A stretch of 43,648 nucleotides of DNA from an uncultured Lachnospiraceae bacterium (GTDB lineage Bacteria; Bacillota; Clostridia; Lachnospirales; Lachnospiraceae), in the NCBI GenBank assembly GCA_947627365.1, contig CANQVT010000021.1, positions 1 to 43,648 on the forward strand, written 5' to 3'. The stretch's first letter is position 1. Each line of letters begins with the position of its first letter. The position numbers were made by a program, and so were the translations under genes. The notes beneath the pieces were generated by a model. That model was not told the origin of the DNA, ran no database searches, and saw only the letters and a program-made list of their open reading frames with translations. Shown here piece after piece: positions 7,864 to 16,752 of the stretch.

Positions 7864-7892
7864 ACTGTAGCATTTACCATTCCTTCTGTCAA
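7864..7892 (-). promoter_or_regulatory. Promoter of the desulforedoxin-like gene
   Basis: The minus strand has TTGACA (7887-7892), a 17-nt spacer and TACAGT (7864-7869). A GAGGT-ACCTC palindrome overlaps the ribosome binding site. Confidence 0.65.
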
Positions 7893-7985
7893 GAGCCGGC
7901 GGCAGCGCGACCCGGCAGGATTGCCCTCGGCGAAGTACTTTTTCGCCATCCGTTTCATTATCATTCCGTTCCTCGGATTTCCACC

Positions 7986-10900
7986 TCAAAGTCCGGTGTC
8001 GATCACAATTTGACTTCCGTTTTTGCCTTTTTTGATCCGGATCTGCTGCGGGATGTTCTCCATCAGCTCTTCCCGATGACTGATGATGCCGACCAGCTTG
8101 TTCTTTCCGGACAGATTGATCAGAATGTCCATTGCACTTTCGATCGATCTGCGGTCCAGCGTCCCGAAGCCCTCGTCGACAAACAGGGCATCCATCTGTA
8201 TCCCGCCGAGATTGGAGGAAACCGTATCCGAAAGCCCCAGCGCAAGGCTCAGGGAAGCCTTGAAGCTCTCGCCGCCGGACAGGCTGCTCACCGGTCTTCT
8301 ATGCCCTGTAAAATTGTCGAGCACCTCCAGGTCAAGGAAGGTATTGCTCCTCTTTCCGAGGGAATCTTCCTGCCGGAACAGCTCATACTGGCCTTCGCTC
8401 ATCGGATAAAGTCTGCGGTTCGCCGCCGCGATAATAGCGTCAAACCCGGCGGCCTGGATATACTGCTCAAGCGTGATCCTGCCCTTTCCGGTCAGACCCT
8501 TCACCAGGTTATACAGCCGGGAACAGAGCTTGTAATCCCTGTCATACTTCTCCAGCTTGGGCTTCAGATCGGAAATATTGTGATATCTGTCCTGATTGTT
8601 CTGAATCCTGTAGCCGATCTCATTTTTCCGGCGACGGAGCAGGTTTACCCTCTCCTCCTGACGGGCGATTTCCCCCTGAATCTCCTTGATATCGATCAAT
8701 ACTCTATCCTTCGCGTCAGCCTCCGCCTTCTTAAGCTGCTCGGCATTCGTATGTACCGCCTGATCGTAGCGCCGGATGATCTGCTCCTCCTCCGCGATCT
8801 GCTCCTCTGTCGCGACGCAGGCAAGGAAGTCGTCCGCATCCGCAAATTCTTTTGCTTTCAGGATCCGGGAAAACGCTTCCTGAAGCTCTGTCTCCTCACG
8901 CTGCTGTCTTTCATACGTCTCCTTCGAAGCAGTCAGTGCGGCTTTGATCCCCGCTTCCGCCTTTTCCGCCTCTGCCTTTTCTTCCTTCGCATCTGCAATT
9001 TTCTTATTGATCTTATCCGCCTCCGCCTGAAACTTGTCGCGTTCTGCGCGCGCCGCGTCCCAGCTGTCAAATCGCAATGTCAATAAGGACTTAAGCTCCG
9101 TATTTTTTTCGGTGAGCTTTGTCAGGTTCTCCTGCCTGCGCCCGGCAAGTTCCTTCGTTTTTTCCTCCAACTTCTCCGTCTCTTTGCCTCTGGCTTCTGC
9201 GAGATCCTCCTGCGCCTTCCTCCGTCTGCCACACTCTTTTTCCGCGAACTCTTCTTCCCGCGTATTCTCAGAGATCTGCTCCCGGATCTTCTTCCCGGAC
9301 TCAGCAACCAGACCGCACAGCTCCCCGATCGGCCTGCCCGTGAAGTCCTCTTCCACTGACCCGCCTCCCGAATCTGTCACACCGGAAGCGCTGCCACTAT
9401 AATCCGCTGCTGTCGATGTTCCGTCGCTATCGTCCGCTGCCGCTGGTGCTCCTGTCTTTGCTGAAGCTTCTTCCCCATAGTCTCTCGCTGTCAGGCTTAC
9501 GCCCCGTAGACACTCCAGCAGATCACTCTTCAGCTGTCTCTCCACCGCCTCGAAGTCAGTTTTCCTTTTCTCAACATCTACAAGCGACGCGTTCTTGGCC
9601 TGTTCCGCCTTCTTTTCCTCGGCCTGAAGCCGCTTAAATTCTTCCTCGGAAACAGATTCCGCCGGCAAAACAGCCGGCTTCGGATGATGAACCGAGCCAC
9701 AGACAGGACACTCCTCTCCCTCCGTCAGACTCTGTGCCAAAATTCCGGCGCGGCATCTCTCCAGAACACCCTCCGCCTCAAGCCTTTTTTTCGAAGCGCT
9801 TTCGTACTTCTCCTGCTTCCTCTTAAAATCCTCCTGTTTTTCTTCCAGAAGCTTCTTTTTCCCGTCGTGTTCCGGAATCCTCTGTTCCACGACCTTGTCG
9901 ATCTTTTCCCTGAGGGAACCCAGCTTCTCTCCTGCGCTTCGGATCCTGCCAAGTCTCTCCTGCGCTTCTTCCAGTCCCTGTGCCTCCTGTTCGAGGACAC
10001 TGATCTTCCGCTTCAACTCCCTTTGTCTCTCGTCCAGCCGGCGTGCCTCTTCCTCGAGCAATTCTTTCGCCCGCTCCAGCTCTTTGACCTCAGAAGTCAA
10101 TACAGCTCTCCGCTCATATTTTTCCCTCTCTTCGTTGAGCTTAAGGATCTGACCCCTCAGTTCCTCTGCCCTGGACTCCTCTTTCAGGCTTTCCGCTGCC
10201 GCTGTCTCTGCTTTCCTGACTCTGTCCGCCGTCTGTTGAAGGAGTTCTTCATTCTTCTCTATCCTGCTCTTGCTGTCCGCCGTTTCCGCCTTTTTACCCG
10301 TCCACTGGTCATACACAGGCTTGATCTCGCGCGTCGCAGTCTGCTCACGCTCCACACGCTTGCGGCACTCTCCTATCTCTGCCTTACGGTCTTTGAGCTT
10401 TCTCCTTTCCTCTGATAATTCCTCATAACGACAGATAAAGTCGTTGTTGATCTTCGCAGTCGCAACGGCGCTTTTCTTTTTCTCAAGAAAAGCCTCTTCC
10501 TTTTCTGTCTCCCCGGTTCTGCTTTCGAGCTCCCGTCTGTCCGCCTCGATGAGCCCGGACAAAACACGCAGAGCTTCCTCTGTGTTCCACGCGCTGCGGC
10601 TTCCTCTCATCTTTGCCCGGATCAGGGAAAGCTCCTCGCACAGCTCGCTCTCTCCCTCTGCCATCACATCGCCGAAATACTGGATGATACTGCCTTCGGT
10701 TTCCGCCTTCAGGTGATAAGCAGCATCCACATGATCCTTCAGCTTAAACTCGATCTTCTGGTATCCCTCTGTCCGGAATATCTTCCGGAGAATCTCCGTC
10801 CGCTCCTCTGTCTTCGCGTTCAGCAGATGAAAAAATTCCCCCTGCGCGATCATCGCGATCTGCTTAAACTGTTTGACGTCGATATGAAGCAACTCCGCCA

Positions 10901-11306
10901 CCGCCGTGTTCACGGTCCGAACCCCCTCCTGCGGTGGCTGCCCCTCGCAGTAGAATACCGCCTTTTCGTTCTTTGCGGTCATGCCCTCGCCGCGCTGCTT
11001 GGGTCTCTCGTAGGCCGGCTCCCGGTACACACGGTAATTTTTCCCCTGATGAGAAAAATAAAAATCAACGTAACTCTCCACGGTGTTTTTGGCATACTCG
11101 CTGCGCAGATGCCGGGTGTCGCGGTAGATTCCGCTGGTCTCCCCGTAAAGCGCATAACAGATCGCGTCGAACAGGGTGGTCTTGCCGGCGCCGGTGTCCC
11201 CGGAGATCAGAAACAGCCCCTTTTCCGCAAACTGTTCAAAGTCAATGGCAGGCATCGTATCCGCATAAGGCCCGAAGGCGCTCACAATCAGCTTAATCGG
11301 TCTCAT
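7986..11306 (-). CDS. sbcC: Exonuclease SbcC, SMC-like ATPase subunit
   Basis: The 1106-residue protein is the ATPase half of the SbcCD (Mre11-Rad50 type) nuclease, which cuts DNA hairpins and processes ends. It shows an N-terminal Walker A (GDTGAGKT, 36-43). Long coiled-coil arms follow, with a CPVC zinc-hook at about residue 533 in the middle. At the C-terminus are the ABC signature LSGGESF, Walker B (ALFVDEGFGTLD) and an H-loop (IISHREEL). The start overlaps sbcD by 14 nt, so translation is likely coupled. An unusual Ser/Thr/Gly/Ala/Asp-rich insertion of about 45 residues (around 608-655) lies in the returning arm shortly after the hook and has no coiled-coil character. Confidence 0.95.
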   Translation of the reverse strand: MRPIKLIVSAFGPYADTMPAIDFEQFAEKGLFLISGDTGAGKTTLFDAICYALYGETSGIYRDTRHLRSEYAKNTVESYVDFYFSHQGKNYRVYREPAYERPKQRGEGMTAKNEKAVFYCEGQPPQEGVRTVNTAVAELLHIDVKQFKQIAMIAQGEFFHLLNAKTEERTEILRKIFRTEGYQKIEFKLKDHVDAAYHLKAETEGSIIQYFGDVMAEGESELCEELSLIRAKMRGSRSAWNTEEALRVLSGLIEADRRELESRTGETEKEEAFLEKKKSAVATAKINNDFICRYEELSEERRKLKDRKAEIGECRKRVEREQTATREIKPVYDQWTGKKAETADSKSRIEKNEELLQQTADRVRKAETAAAESLKEESRAEELRGQILKLNEEREKYERRAVLTSEVKELERAKELLEEEARRLDERQRELKRKISVLEQEAQGLEEAQERLGRIRSAGEKLGSLREKIDKVVEQRIPEHDGKKKLLEEKQEDFKRKQEKYESASKKRLEAEGVLERCRAGILAQSLTEGEECPVCGSVHHPKPAVLPAESVSEEEFKRLQAEEKKAEQAKNASLVDVEKRKTDFEAVERQLKSDLLECLRGVSLTARDYGEEASAKTGAPAAADDSDGTSTAADYSGSASGVTDSGGGSVEEDFTGRPIGELCGLVAESGKKIREQISENTREEEFAEKECGRRRKAQEDLAEARGKETEKLEEKTKELAGRRQENLTKLTEKNTELKSLLTLRFDSWDAARAERDKFQAEADKINKKIADAKEEKAEAEKAEAGIKAALTASKETYERQQREETELQEAFSRILKAKEFADADDFLACVATEEQIAEEEQIIRRYDQAVHTNAEQLKKAEADAKDRVLIDIKEIQGEIARQEERVNLLRRRKNEIGYRIQNNQDRYHNISDLKPKLEKYDRDYKLCSRLYNLVKGLTGKGRITLEQYIQAAGFDAIIAAANRRLYPMSEGQYELFRQEDSLGKRSNTFLDLEVLDNFTGHRRPVSSLSGGESFKASLSLALGLSDTVSSNLGGIQMDALFVDEGFGTLDRRSIESAMDILINLSGKNKLVGIISHREELMENIPQQIRIKKGKNGSQIVIDTGL

Positions 11307-12450
11307 CCGTCACACCCGCCTCTCTCGCGATTTCATCCATAAGGCTGATCTCTTCCTCGCTGATCTCACAGCCGTAGATCGAACGATAAAAATCGGAAAA
11401 CAATTCAAAAAAGGACTTGTCCTCCGTAACCCGGGAAAAATCTACCTGCCCGATTTCCCTGGTATGAGCGTTGTCGTAATCGATTTTTACCGTGTTCGGA
11501 TAATATTGCTGGAAAATCCCCATAGCGTCGCTGACCGTGTCCTCGTCTGCCAGGGTCGCGTAGATAAAGTCGTCGGGGGAAACAATATTCTCCTTCTTCA
11601 GCAGCTGCTCCATCCTTCCTTTCAGATGGCGCATATCCCGAAGTGGTTTCAAAGCCACAAGCTCGACAGAGATCTCGCCTTTTTCGCCCAGTGTGACGAT
11701 CGGGAAAGACTTGTCGTTTTTCACCTCGCTCAGAGAATATTTCAGCGGAGAGCCGCAATAGCGGATTTCGTCTCTCCCCACCCTCTGCGGGGAGTGGATG
11801 TGGCCCAGCGCAACGTAGTCAAACGCCTGAAAGCAATCCGCCCCTATCTTTTCCACAAGACCCACATTCAGGACAGCCGCACTCTCTGAGCCTCCCATCA
11901 GCGGCTCCTCTCCCTTTCCCGTCACAAACTGGTGAGCCACCAGAATATTCCTCTCACTCGGGTCTATATCCGCATGCTTCAACACGACCCGAACCGCCTG
12001 ATCGTAGGAGTCGATCTCCTCCTCCGGGAAAAAATGCTTTACCTGGGACGCCTTGACAAACGGAAGCAGGTACAGGTTCACCTTCCCATGCTCGTCCTCC
12101 AGCTCCTGCCGGTAGAGCGTCCCATTGTATTTGGAAGAAATATACAATCCGTTTGTCTCAAAAAGACTGCTGCCAAAATTCAATCGCTCGTCCGAATCAT
12201 GGTTGCCGCTGATGACAAATGTCTTTATCTTCCTGCCCGCCAGTCCGGAGATAAAGGAATCGAACAAACCTACCGCCGCTTCGCTCGGAATCGGCTTGTC
12301 GTACACATCCCCCGCAATCAGCACCGCGTCCACCGCGCGCTCACTGGCAATCTCCAGAATCTGATCCAGAATTAATTTCTGATCCTCGATCAGACTGAAT
12401 TCGCCCAGCGATTTTCCTATGTGCAGATCAGCTATATGTATCAGTCGCAT
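11293..12450 (-). CDS. sbcD: Exonuclease SbcD, metallophosphoesterase nuclease subunit
   Basis: The 385-residue protein is the Mre11-type nuclease partner of SbcC. It shows the metal-binding series of the calcineurin-like fold: DLH (Asp8/His10), GDVYD (Asp48), GNHD (83-85), a VAHQF histidine and GHIH. The C-terminal capping region fits SbcD. An AAGGAG site lies 5 nt upstream of the ATG at 12450. The start overlaps the end of a small GIY-YIG gene by 23 nt and the stop overlaps sbcC, making a tight three-gene unit. Confidence 0.95.
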   Translation of the reverse strand: MRLIHIADLHIGKSLGEFSLIEDQKLILDQILEIASERAVDAVLIAGDVYDKPIPSEAAVGLFDSFISGLAGRKIKTFVISGNHDSDERLNFGSSLFETNGLYISSKYNGTLYRQELEDEHGKVNLYLLPFVKASQVKHFFPEEEIDSYDQAVRVVLKHADIDPSERNILVAHQFVTGKGEEPLMGGSESAAVLNVGLVEKIGADCFQAFDYVALGHIHSPQRVGRDEIRYCGSPLKYSLSEVKNDKSFPIVTLGEKGEISVELVALKPLRDMRHLKGRMEQLLKKENIVSPDDFIYATLADEDTVSDAMGIFQQYYPNTVKIDYDNAHTREIGQVDFSRVTEDKSFFELFSDFYRSIYGCEISEEEISLMDEIAREAGVTDETD

Positions 12451-12700
12451 CGCTTCTCCTTTCCGAATGGATCAGACTCTCCTTCTGCGCCCGCGTCAGC
12501 TGCTTGATCTCCCACTCCCGGCGCATGGCCTCCTCCTTCGTCTCAAATTCCTCATAATAGACAAGCCCCACCGGGAGCCTGCTCCTCGTATATTTCCCGC
12601 CTCGCCCTTCGCTGTGCGCCCGGACACGCTTTTCCAGGTCGTTCGTCCAGCCTGTGTAGAGCGAGCTGTCGCCGCAGCGCAGGATATATGTATAATTCAT
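12428..12700 (-). CDS. GIY-YIG (UPF0213/YhbQ-type) endonuclease-like protein
   Basis: The 90-residue protein is a stand-alone GIY-YIG domain. It has a TYIL strand in place of GIY, YTGW in place of YIG, an Arg in the following helix (LEKRVRAH), and a conserved Glu in REWEIKQL that would hold the metal. The size and the KYTR-RLP-LVYYEEF pattern fit the YhbQ/UPF0213 group, small nucleases whose cellular role is poorly defined. AGGAGGAGG precedes the start. It overlaps sbcD by 23 nt, so it is likely the first gene of an sbcDC operon and may act in DNA repair. Confidence 0.85.
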   Translation of the reverse strand: MNYTYILRCGDSSLYTGWTNDLEKRVRAHSEGRGGKYTRSRLPVGLVYYEEFETKEEAMRREWEIKQLTRAQKESLIHSERRSDATDTYS

Positions 12701-13039
12701 ATTCCTCCTCCTGTTATATACTACCCTCTGCCGTATATGCTGCCGAACACCTTAACCTACCCCGACACACATTGCCTTCTATGTAAAGGGATGGCGAACC
12801 ATCCCCTGTATTTGAAGCAACCGGCACAAGCTAGTACCTCACCCAGAAAATTGCAAACCTCAAGTGAAACGCCGACTGCAGATTGTATACTATATTATAC
12901 TCCTCATTTTTTCAGCTGTGCGAATTTTTTATCCGCATAAAAAGCTTTGATTTCTGCAGTCTGCGGCCACACCCGGGGATGCGCTGCTCTGCGTCATCCC
13001 ATGTACCCTGGAGGTATACTGTGCCGGGCTGCCTTTTTC
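12701..13039. other. 339-nt intergenic region with hairpins, no gene recognised
   Basis: No convincing frame was found on either strand. Visible structure includes a perfect GGGATGG-CGAA-CCATCCC hairpin (12788-12805), an imperfect GGCAC...GTACC stem near 12823-12838, and inverted GACTGCAG (about 12873) and CTGCAGTC (about 12955) copies. A GGGATG...CATCCC stem lies near 12976-13000. A minus-strand TATAAT near 12893-12898 could start a leader for the GIY-YIG/sbcD/sbcC unit. I compared it by eye with SRP RNA, 6S RNA and riboswitches and saw no clear match. Confidence 0.4.
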
Positions 13040-13945
13040 CTATTCAAGATACAGCACCGGATCAACCGCCGCATCGTCCTTTGTCATGCCGAAATAGAGG
13101 TTGCTGCCCTCCACGGTATAATATTTCGTCGGCTCGCTGACGTACCCGAGCACCGCGCCTGCATCGACGACGTCGCCCTCGGCCACCGCCAGCTCCTTGA
13201 GCTGTCCGTAGGTAAGCTTGTACCCGTTGCCGATATTCAGCACCAGCGTGATGCCGGTCTCATCCTCGACACGGATCGTCTCGACAATGCCCTTCGCGGC
13301 GGCCAGTACCTGATTGCCGACCTCGCTGCTGATGATCAGCGCCGGATTGTACTTATACTGATCCAGCGTCGGGAAGTATACGCTCCCGTCCATGCTGTAG
13401 TCGATCAGAATCGTGCCTGCGGCCGGCCACAGGAGAGATTCCTGCTCCGTAAAATTGACGCCCGCGTCAAGCAGCGCCTGCTGGGAGATCACGCCCCCGG
13501 AGGCCGCCTCCGCTGTATCGGCTGTATTTCCCTGTGCCGCAGCCTCCTCCGTTCCTGCCGGATTATCCGTGCCTGCAGCCGCGTCGTCATTTACATTTCC
13601 CGCATCTGCCTCCCCGGCCGTATTGTCCGAAGCGGCATCCGTATCTGCGTTCGCGCCCGACACATCCTCATCCACCGTGTTGCCGGAGGCCTGCGCCAAA
13701 TCTTCCTCGTCGTCCTTGTTCAATGTCGGGAACAGCTCGTCGTCATTGACCCCGCCCGCTGCGTCCCCGTCCAGATACGCGGTCTGTCCGAGCTCGGTCT
13801 CCATCTGCGTTTCCCCTTCTTTCGTCCTGCGCGCGCCGTTCAGCGCCGCGATGCCACCCAGCACAAGAATGCCCGTGATGCACAGGCTGAGTGTCCAGAT
13901 ACTGCTGCGTTTCGTGATGAAATTCTTAAAGTCTCTCTTATTCAT
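13040..13945 (-). CDS. SpoIIQ-like membrane-anchored M23 pseudopeptidase
   Basis: The product is about 301 residues from the ATG at 13945, chosen because GAGGTG lies 6 nt upstream; other in-frame starts reach 14008. It has a short cytoplasmic tail, one membrane helix (WTLSLCITGILVLGG), a long acidic Ala/Asp/Thr/Asn-rich linker and a C-terminal LytM/M23 beta domain. By eye the zinc ligands are gone. The HxGxD position reads NPALI, the YAHL-type His reads YGQL, and the HxH motif reads LYFG. It is therefore probably catalytically dead. B. subtilis SpoIIQ, which helps build the mother-cell/forespore channel, is also an M23 protein with a degenerate site; a similar sporulation role is inferred, not shown. 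Confidence 0.7.
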   Translation of the reverse strand: MNKRDFKNFITKRSSIWTLSLCITGILVLGGIAALNGARRTKEGETQMETELGQTAYLDGDAAGGVNDDELFPTLNKDDEEDLAQASGNTVDEDVSGANADTDAASDNTAGEADAGNVNDDAAAGTDNPAGTEEAAAQGNTADTAEAASGGVISQQALLDAGVNFTEQESLLWPAAGTILIDYSMDGSVYFPTLDQYKYNPALIISSEVGNQVLAAAKGIVETIRVEDETGITLVLNIGNGYKLTYGQLKELAVAEGDVVDAGAVLGYVSEPTKYYTVEGSNLYFGMTKDDAAVDPVLYLE

Positions 13946-14056
13946 ATCGTTCACCTCGTCCATTAGATTCCTCTTCCCGCGCAGAAGCACGGCCCTGTTG
14001 CGGTTCAATGATAGGATTGCCAGAATATCGCAGCTTATTCAAAAAAAATAATAAAC

Positions 14057-14085
14057 TTGAAATTCCCGATGCCAGCGATTATAAT
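14057..14085 (+). promoter_or_regulatory. Promoter of the BMP-domain gene
   Basis: TTGAAA (14057-14062), a 17-nt spacer and a perfect TATAAT (14080-14085) lie 45 nt before the start codon. The codon is preceded by AAGGGGGG. Confidence 0.8.
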
Positions 14086-14130
14086 AGGTCAACAATATAA
14101 ATAAGCGGAATTTTATAAGGGGGGACTCTA

Positions 14131-16047
14131 ATGTCACTGGAAGATTACAGAAAGGCATACAAACTCGGAAAAAAGGATTACCAGACACGTATGATGCACG
14201 GGCAGCGGCCGATCCTGGATGCGCTGGAGAATATTATTCCCTCGAATGAAGTGCACTCCATGGTTCCCCTCGGTCTGGTACAGATCCCGATCGATCAGAT
14301 CGCCGGCACCATGACAGAGGGCCGCAGCAATGTCTTTTCAGGCAATTTCATGCCCATCCTCAGCGAGAATTCCGAATTCGCGCAGAAGTGGATCAACCTG
14401 AGCACAGCCCACGCCGAGGAGGGCATCCGCGAGCCGGTCAAAGCATACGAGTACATGAACAAATTTTATATAGAAGAGGGCAACAAGCGCGTCAGCGTCA
14501 TGAAATATTTTCAGGCCGTCTCCATTCCCGGAAACGTGACCCGCATCTTGCCGAAGCGCACGGAAGAAAAAGAGAACAAGATCTATTTTGAATTCCTCGA
14601 CTTCTACAAGGTCGCAAAAATCAATTACATCTGGTTCTCCAGGGAGGGCAGCTTCTCCAAACTGCAGAAGATCGTCGGAAAAAATCCGGAGGATATGTGG
14701 ACAGACGACGAGCGGATCGACTTCAATTCCCTGTACAACCGCTTCACCGCGGCCTACGAGGCGAAAGGCGGCGGCGCGCTCGCTTCCATCACACCCGGCG
14801 ACGCGTTTCTTTCCTTTATAAAGCTGTACGGCTATCAGGAGCTGGTGAGCAAGACCACCAATGAGATCAAAGAGCTCGTCACGAAAAGCTGGGAAGAATT
14901 CAAGATGCTTTCACAGGGCGATGAGGTCGAGCTGAAGATGAATCCCGTACCGGAGAAAAAGCTCAGCTTAAGCCGCCTGCTGCCGCTGAACGCCGCACAG
15001 CTGAAGAACACAAAGCTGAAGATCGCGTTTCTATACGAGAAGACGATCACCTCTTCCGCATGGACCTACTCGCACGAGCTGGGTCGGCTCCATCTCGAGC
15101 AGATGTTCCCGGATGAGGTCAGCACGATCTACTTCGACAACGTCACCGAGCAAAACGCGGATGAATACATTGAAAAGGCGATTGAAGAGGGCTGCGATAT
15201 TATTTTCACAACAACGCCGATCTTCGCTCCTGCCAGCGTAAAGGCCGCGATCGCGCACCCGAGCGTCAAGATCCTCAACTGCTCGCTGAACACCTCGCAC
15301 CGCTACATCCGCACCTACTACGCGCGGATGCACGAGGCGAAGTTCCTGATGGGCGCTATCGCGGGCGCAATGGCGGAAAACGATGTCCTCACCTATATCA
15401 CCGACTATCCGGTGTTCGGCAACATCGCGAACATCAACGCCTTTGCGCTCGGCGCAAAGATGATCAACCCGCGGGTAAAGGTTTATCTGGAGTGGTCCAC
15501 GCTGAAGGATTACGACGTCACCGAGAGCCTCCAGCGTACCCATCCAGACTGCGTCTCAGCCCGGGACATCGTGATCCCGGAGGACGCCTCCCGCTATTTC
15601 GGCATCTACCACATGGACAACGGCCGCCCGCGCAATCTGGCCATGCCGCTGTGCCACTGGGGTAAATTCTACGAGCGCCTGATCCGCACGATCATGGACG
15701 GCAGCTGGAAGCACGACGACAACACCGCGAAAGCGATCAACTACTGGTGGGGCATGTCGTCGGGCGTCGTCGACGTCATCTGCTCGAAGAACCTGCCGGT
15801 CGGGACAAAGCGCCTCGTCGAGCTGCTGAAGCATACGATCACCGCCGGAGAATTCAACCCGTTCGCGGGCGTCCTTTACTCGCAGACCGGCATCATCGAG
15901 GGCAATCCGGACGCCGTCCTGACGCCTGAGGAGATCATGAAAATGGATTGGCTGGCGGAGAACATCGTCGGCTTTATTCCGAAGGAGGAAGACCTGCGCG
16001 AGCACGCCCAGCCGGTCGTATCACAGCAGGGGCTGCAGGCAAAGTAA
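14131..16047 (+). CDS. Cytoplasmic BMP-family (PnrA-like) ligand-binding protein with ParB-like N-terminus
   Basis: The 638-residue protein lacks any signal peptide or lipobox. Residues from about 285 to 600 resemble the basic membrane protein/PnrA nucleoside-binding domain (PF02608): KIAFLYEK start, CDIIFTTTP, and AGAMAENDVLTYITDYPVFGNIANINAFALGA. The first 280 residues include a ParB/sulfiredoxin-like stretch (REPVKAYEYMNKFYIEEGNKRVS, about residues 100-122), a pattern known from nucleotide- or DNA-handling folds. BMP proteins normally serve ABC transporters outside the cell; none is nearby, so an intracellular sensor is more likely (inference). The metallophosphoesterase gene follows after 24 nt and is likely co-transcribed. 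Confidence 0.7.
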   Translation: MSLEDYRKAYKLGKKDYQTRMMHGQRPILDALENIIPSNEVHSMVPLGLVQIPIDQIAGTMTEGRSNVFSGNFMPILSENSEFAQKWINLSTAHAEEGIREPVKAYEYMNKFYIEEGNKRVSVMKYFQAVSIPGNVTRILPKRTEEKENKIYFEFLDFYKVAKINYIWFSREGSFSKLQKIVGKNPEDMWTDDERIDFNSLYNRFTAAYEAKGGGALASITPGDAFLSFIKLYGYQELVSKTTNEIKELVTKSWEEFKMLSQGDEVELKMNPVPEKKLSLSRLLPLNAAQLKNTKLKIAFLYEKTITSSAWTYSHELGRLHLEQMFPDEVSTIYFDNVTEQNADEYIEKAIEEGCDIIFTTTPIFAPASVKAAIAHPSVKILNCSLNTSHRYIRTYYARMHEAKFLMGAIAGAMAENDVLTYITDYPVFGNIANINAFALGAKMINPRVKVYLEWSTLKDYDVTESLQRTHPDCVSARDIVIPEDASRYFGIYHMDNGRPRNLAMPLCHWGKFYERLIRTIMDGSWKHDDNTAKAINYWWGMSSGVVDVICSKNLPVGTKRLVELLKHTITAGEFNPFAGVLYSQTGIIEGNPDAVLTPEEIMKMDWLAENIVGFIPKEEDLREHAQPVVSQQGLQAK

Positions 16048-16071
16048 ATTTTATTTAAGGAAAACGAAACG

Positions 16072-16695
16072 ATGCGCATACTCGCGATCGCAGATGAGGA
16101 ATCCCCTTATCTGTGGGACTATTTTGAAAAGAGCAAACTGGACGGGATCGATCTGATCATCTCCTGCGGCGATCTGGATCCGCACTACCTCTCGTTTTTG
16201 GCGACGTTCACCACCGCGCCGGTTCTTTATGTGCGCGGAAATCATGACGAAAAGTACGACAAGGTTCCGCCCGACGGCTGCATCTGTATCGACGACGACA
16301 TCTACGTCCACGAGGGCGTGCGCATCCTCGGGCTGGGCGGCTCCATGCGCTACCGCCCCGGAAACTATCAGTACACGGAATTTCAGATGCGCCGCCGGGT
16401 CGCCAAGCTGAAATTCAAGCTTCTGCGGCGTCGCGGCTTCGACATCCTGGTAACGCACGCCCCCGCCTACCAGCTCAACGACGGCCGCGACCTCCCGCAT
16501 CAGGGCTTCAAGGTCTTCCTGACCCTGATGGAAAAATACAAGCCCAAATTTTTCCTGCATGGACACGTCCACCTGTCCTACGGGCGGGCCCACAAGCGCT
16601 ACGATAAATATCTCGACACACACGTCATCAACGCCTGCGGGCGATATGTGTTCGACTTCGAGGACGAGGATCCGGGACATCTGGGGGCGCCGTAG
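16072..16695 (+). CDS. Calcineurin-like metallophosphoesterase
   Basis: The 207-residue protein has the metallophosphoesterase metal motifs in order: IAD near the N-terminus, CGDLD (about 31-35), RGNHDEK (about 55-61), THAP and HGHVH at the end. The first motif reads IADEES instead of the usual DxH, so the His ligand of motif I is missing. It is soluble, with no signal peptide. The substrate is unknown; relatives act on cyclic nucleotides, dinucleotides or phosphodiesters. It follows the BMP-domain gene by 24 nt and is probably in its operon. The downstream hairpin at 16775-16805 may be its terminator. Confidence 0.8.
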   Translation: MRILAIADEESPYLWDYFEKSKLDGIDLIISCGDLDPHYLSFLATFTTAPVLYVRGNHDEKYDKVPPDGCICIDDDIYVHEGVRILGLGGSMRYRPGNYQYTEFQMRRRVAKLKFKLLRRRGFDILVTHAPAYQLNDGRDLPHQGFKVFLTLMEKYKPKFFLHGHVHLSYGRAHKRYDKYLDTHVINACGRYVFDFEDEDPGHLGAP

Positions 16696-16724
16696 ATCTT
16701 GATTGATCTTGATCGATGTTGACT
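16695..16724 (+). repeat. Three tandem decamers at the end of the metallophosphoesterase gene
   Basis: GATCTTGATT, GATCTTGATC and GATGTTGACT follow each other directly, starting in the stop codon. The third copy carries the TTGACT -35 element of the promoter described next. Confidence 0.6.
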
Positions 16725-16746
16725 TTCTGCTTTTTTGTGTTACAAT
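16719..16746 (+). promoter_or_regulatory. Orphan promoter downstream of the metallophosphoesterase
   Basis: TTGACT (16719-16724), a 16-nt spacer and TACAAT (16741-16746) point into a region with no plus-strand gene. Transcription from it would produce a short RNA ending at the hairpin at 16775-16805. Confidence 0.5.
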
Positions 16747-16752
16747 ACTTAC

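Noticed and set aside
7864-7892. PerR box at the desulforedoxin-like promoter (TTATAAAAACATTTTAA)
   Set aside because: It does not fit the 7-1-7 PerR consensus closely enough.
12760-12900. SRP RNA, 6S RNA or second c-di-GMP riboswitch
   Set aside because: The GCAAACCTCAAGTGAAACGC stretch recalls GEMM briefly, but the other conserved blocks are missing, and no SRP or 6S core is seen.
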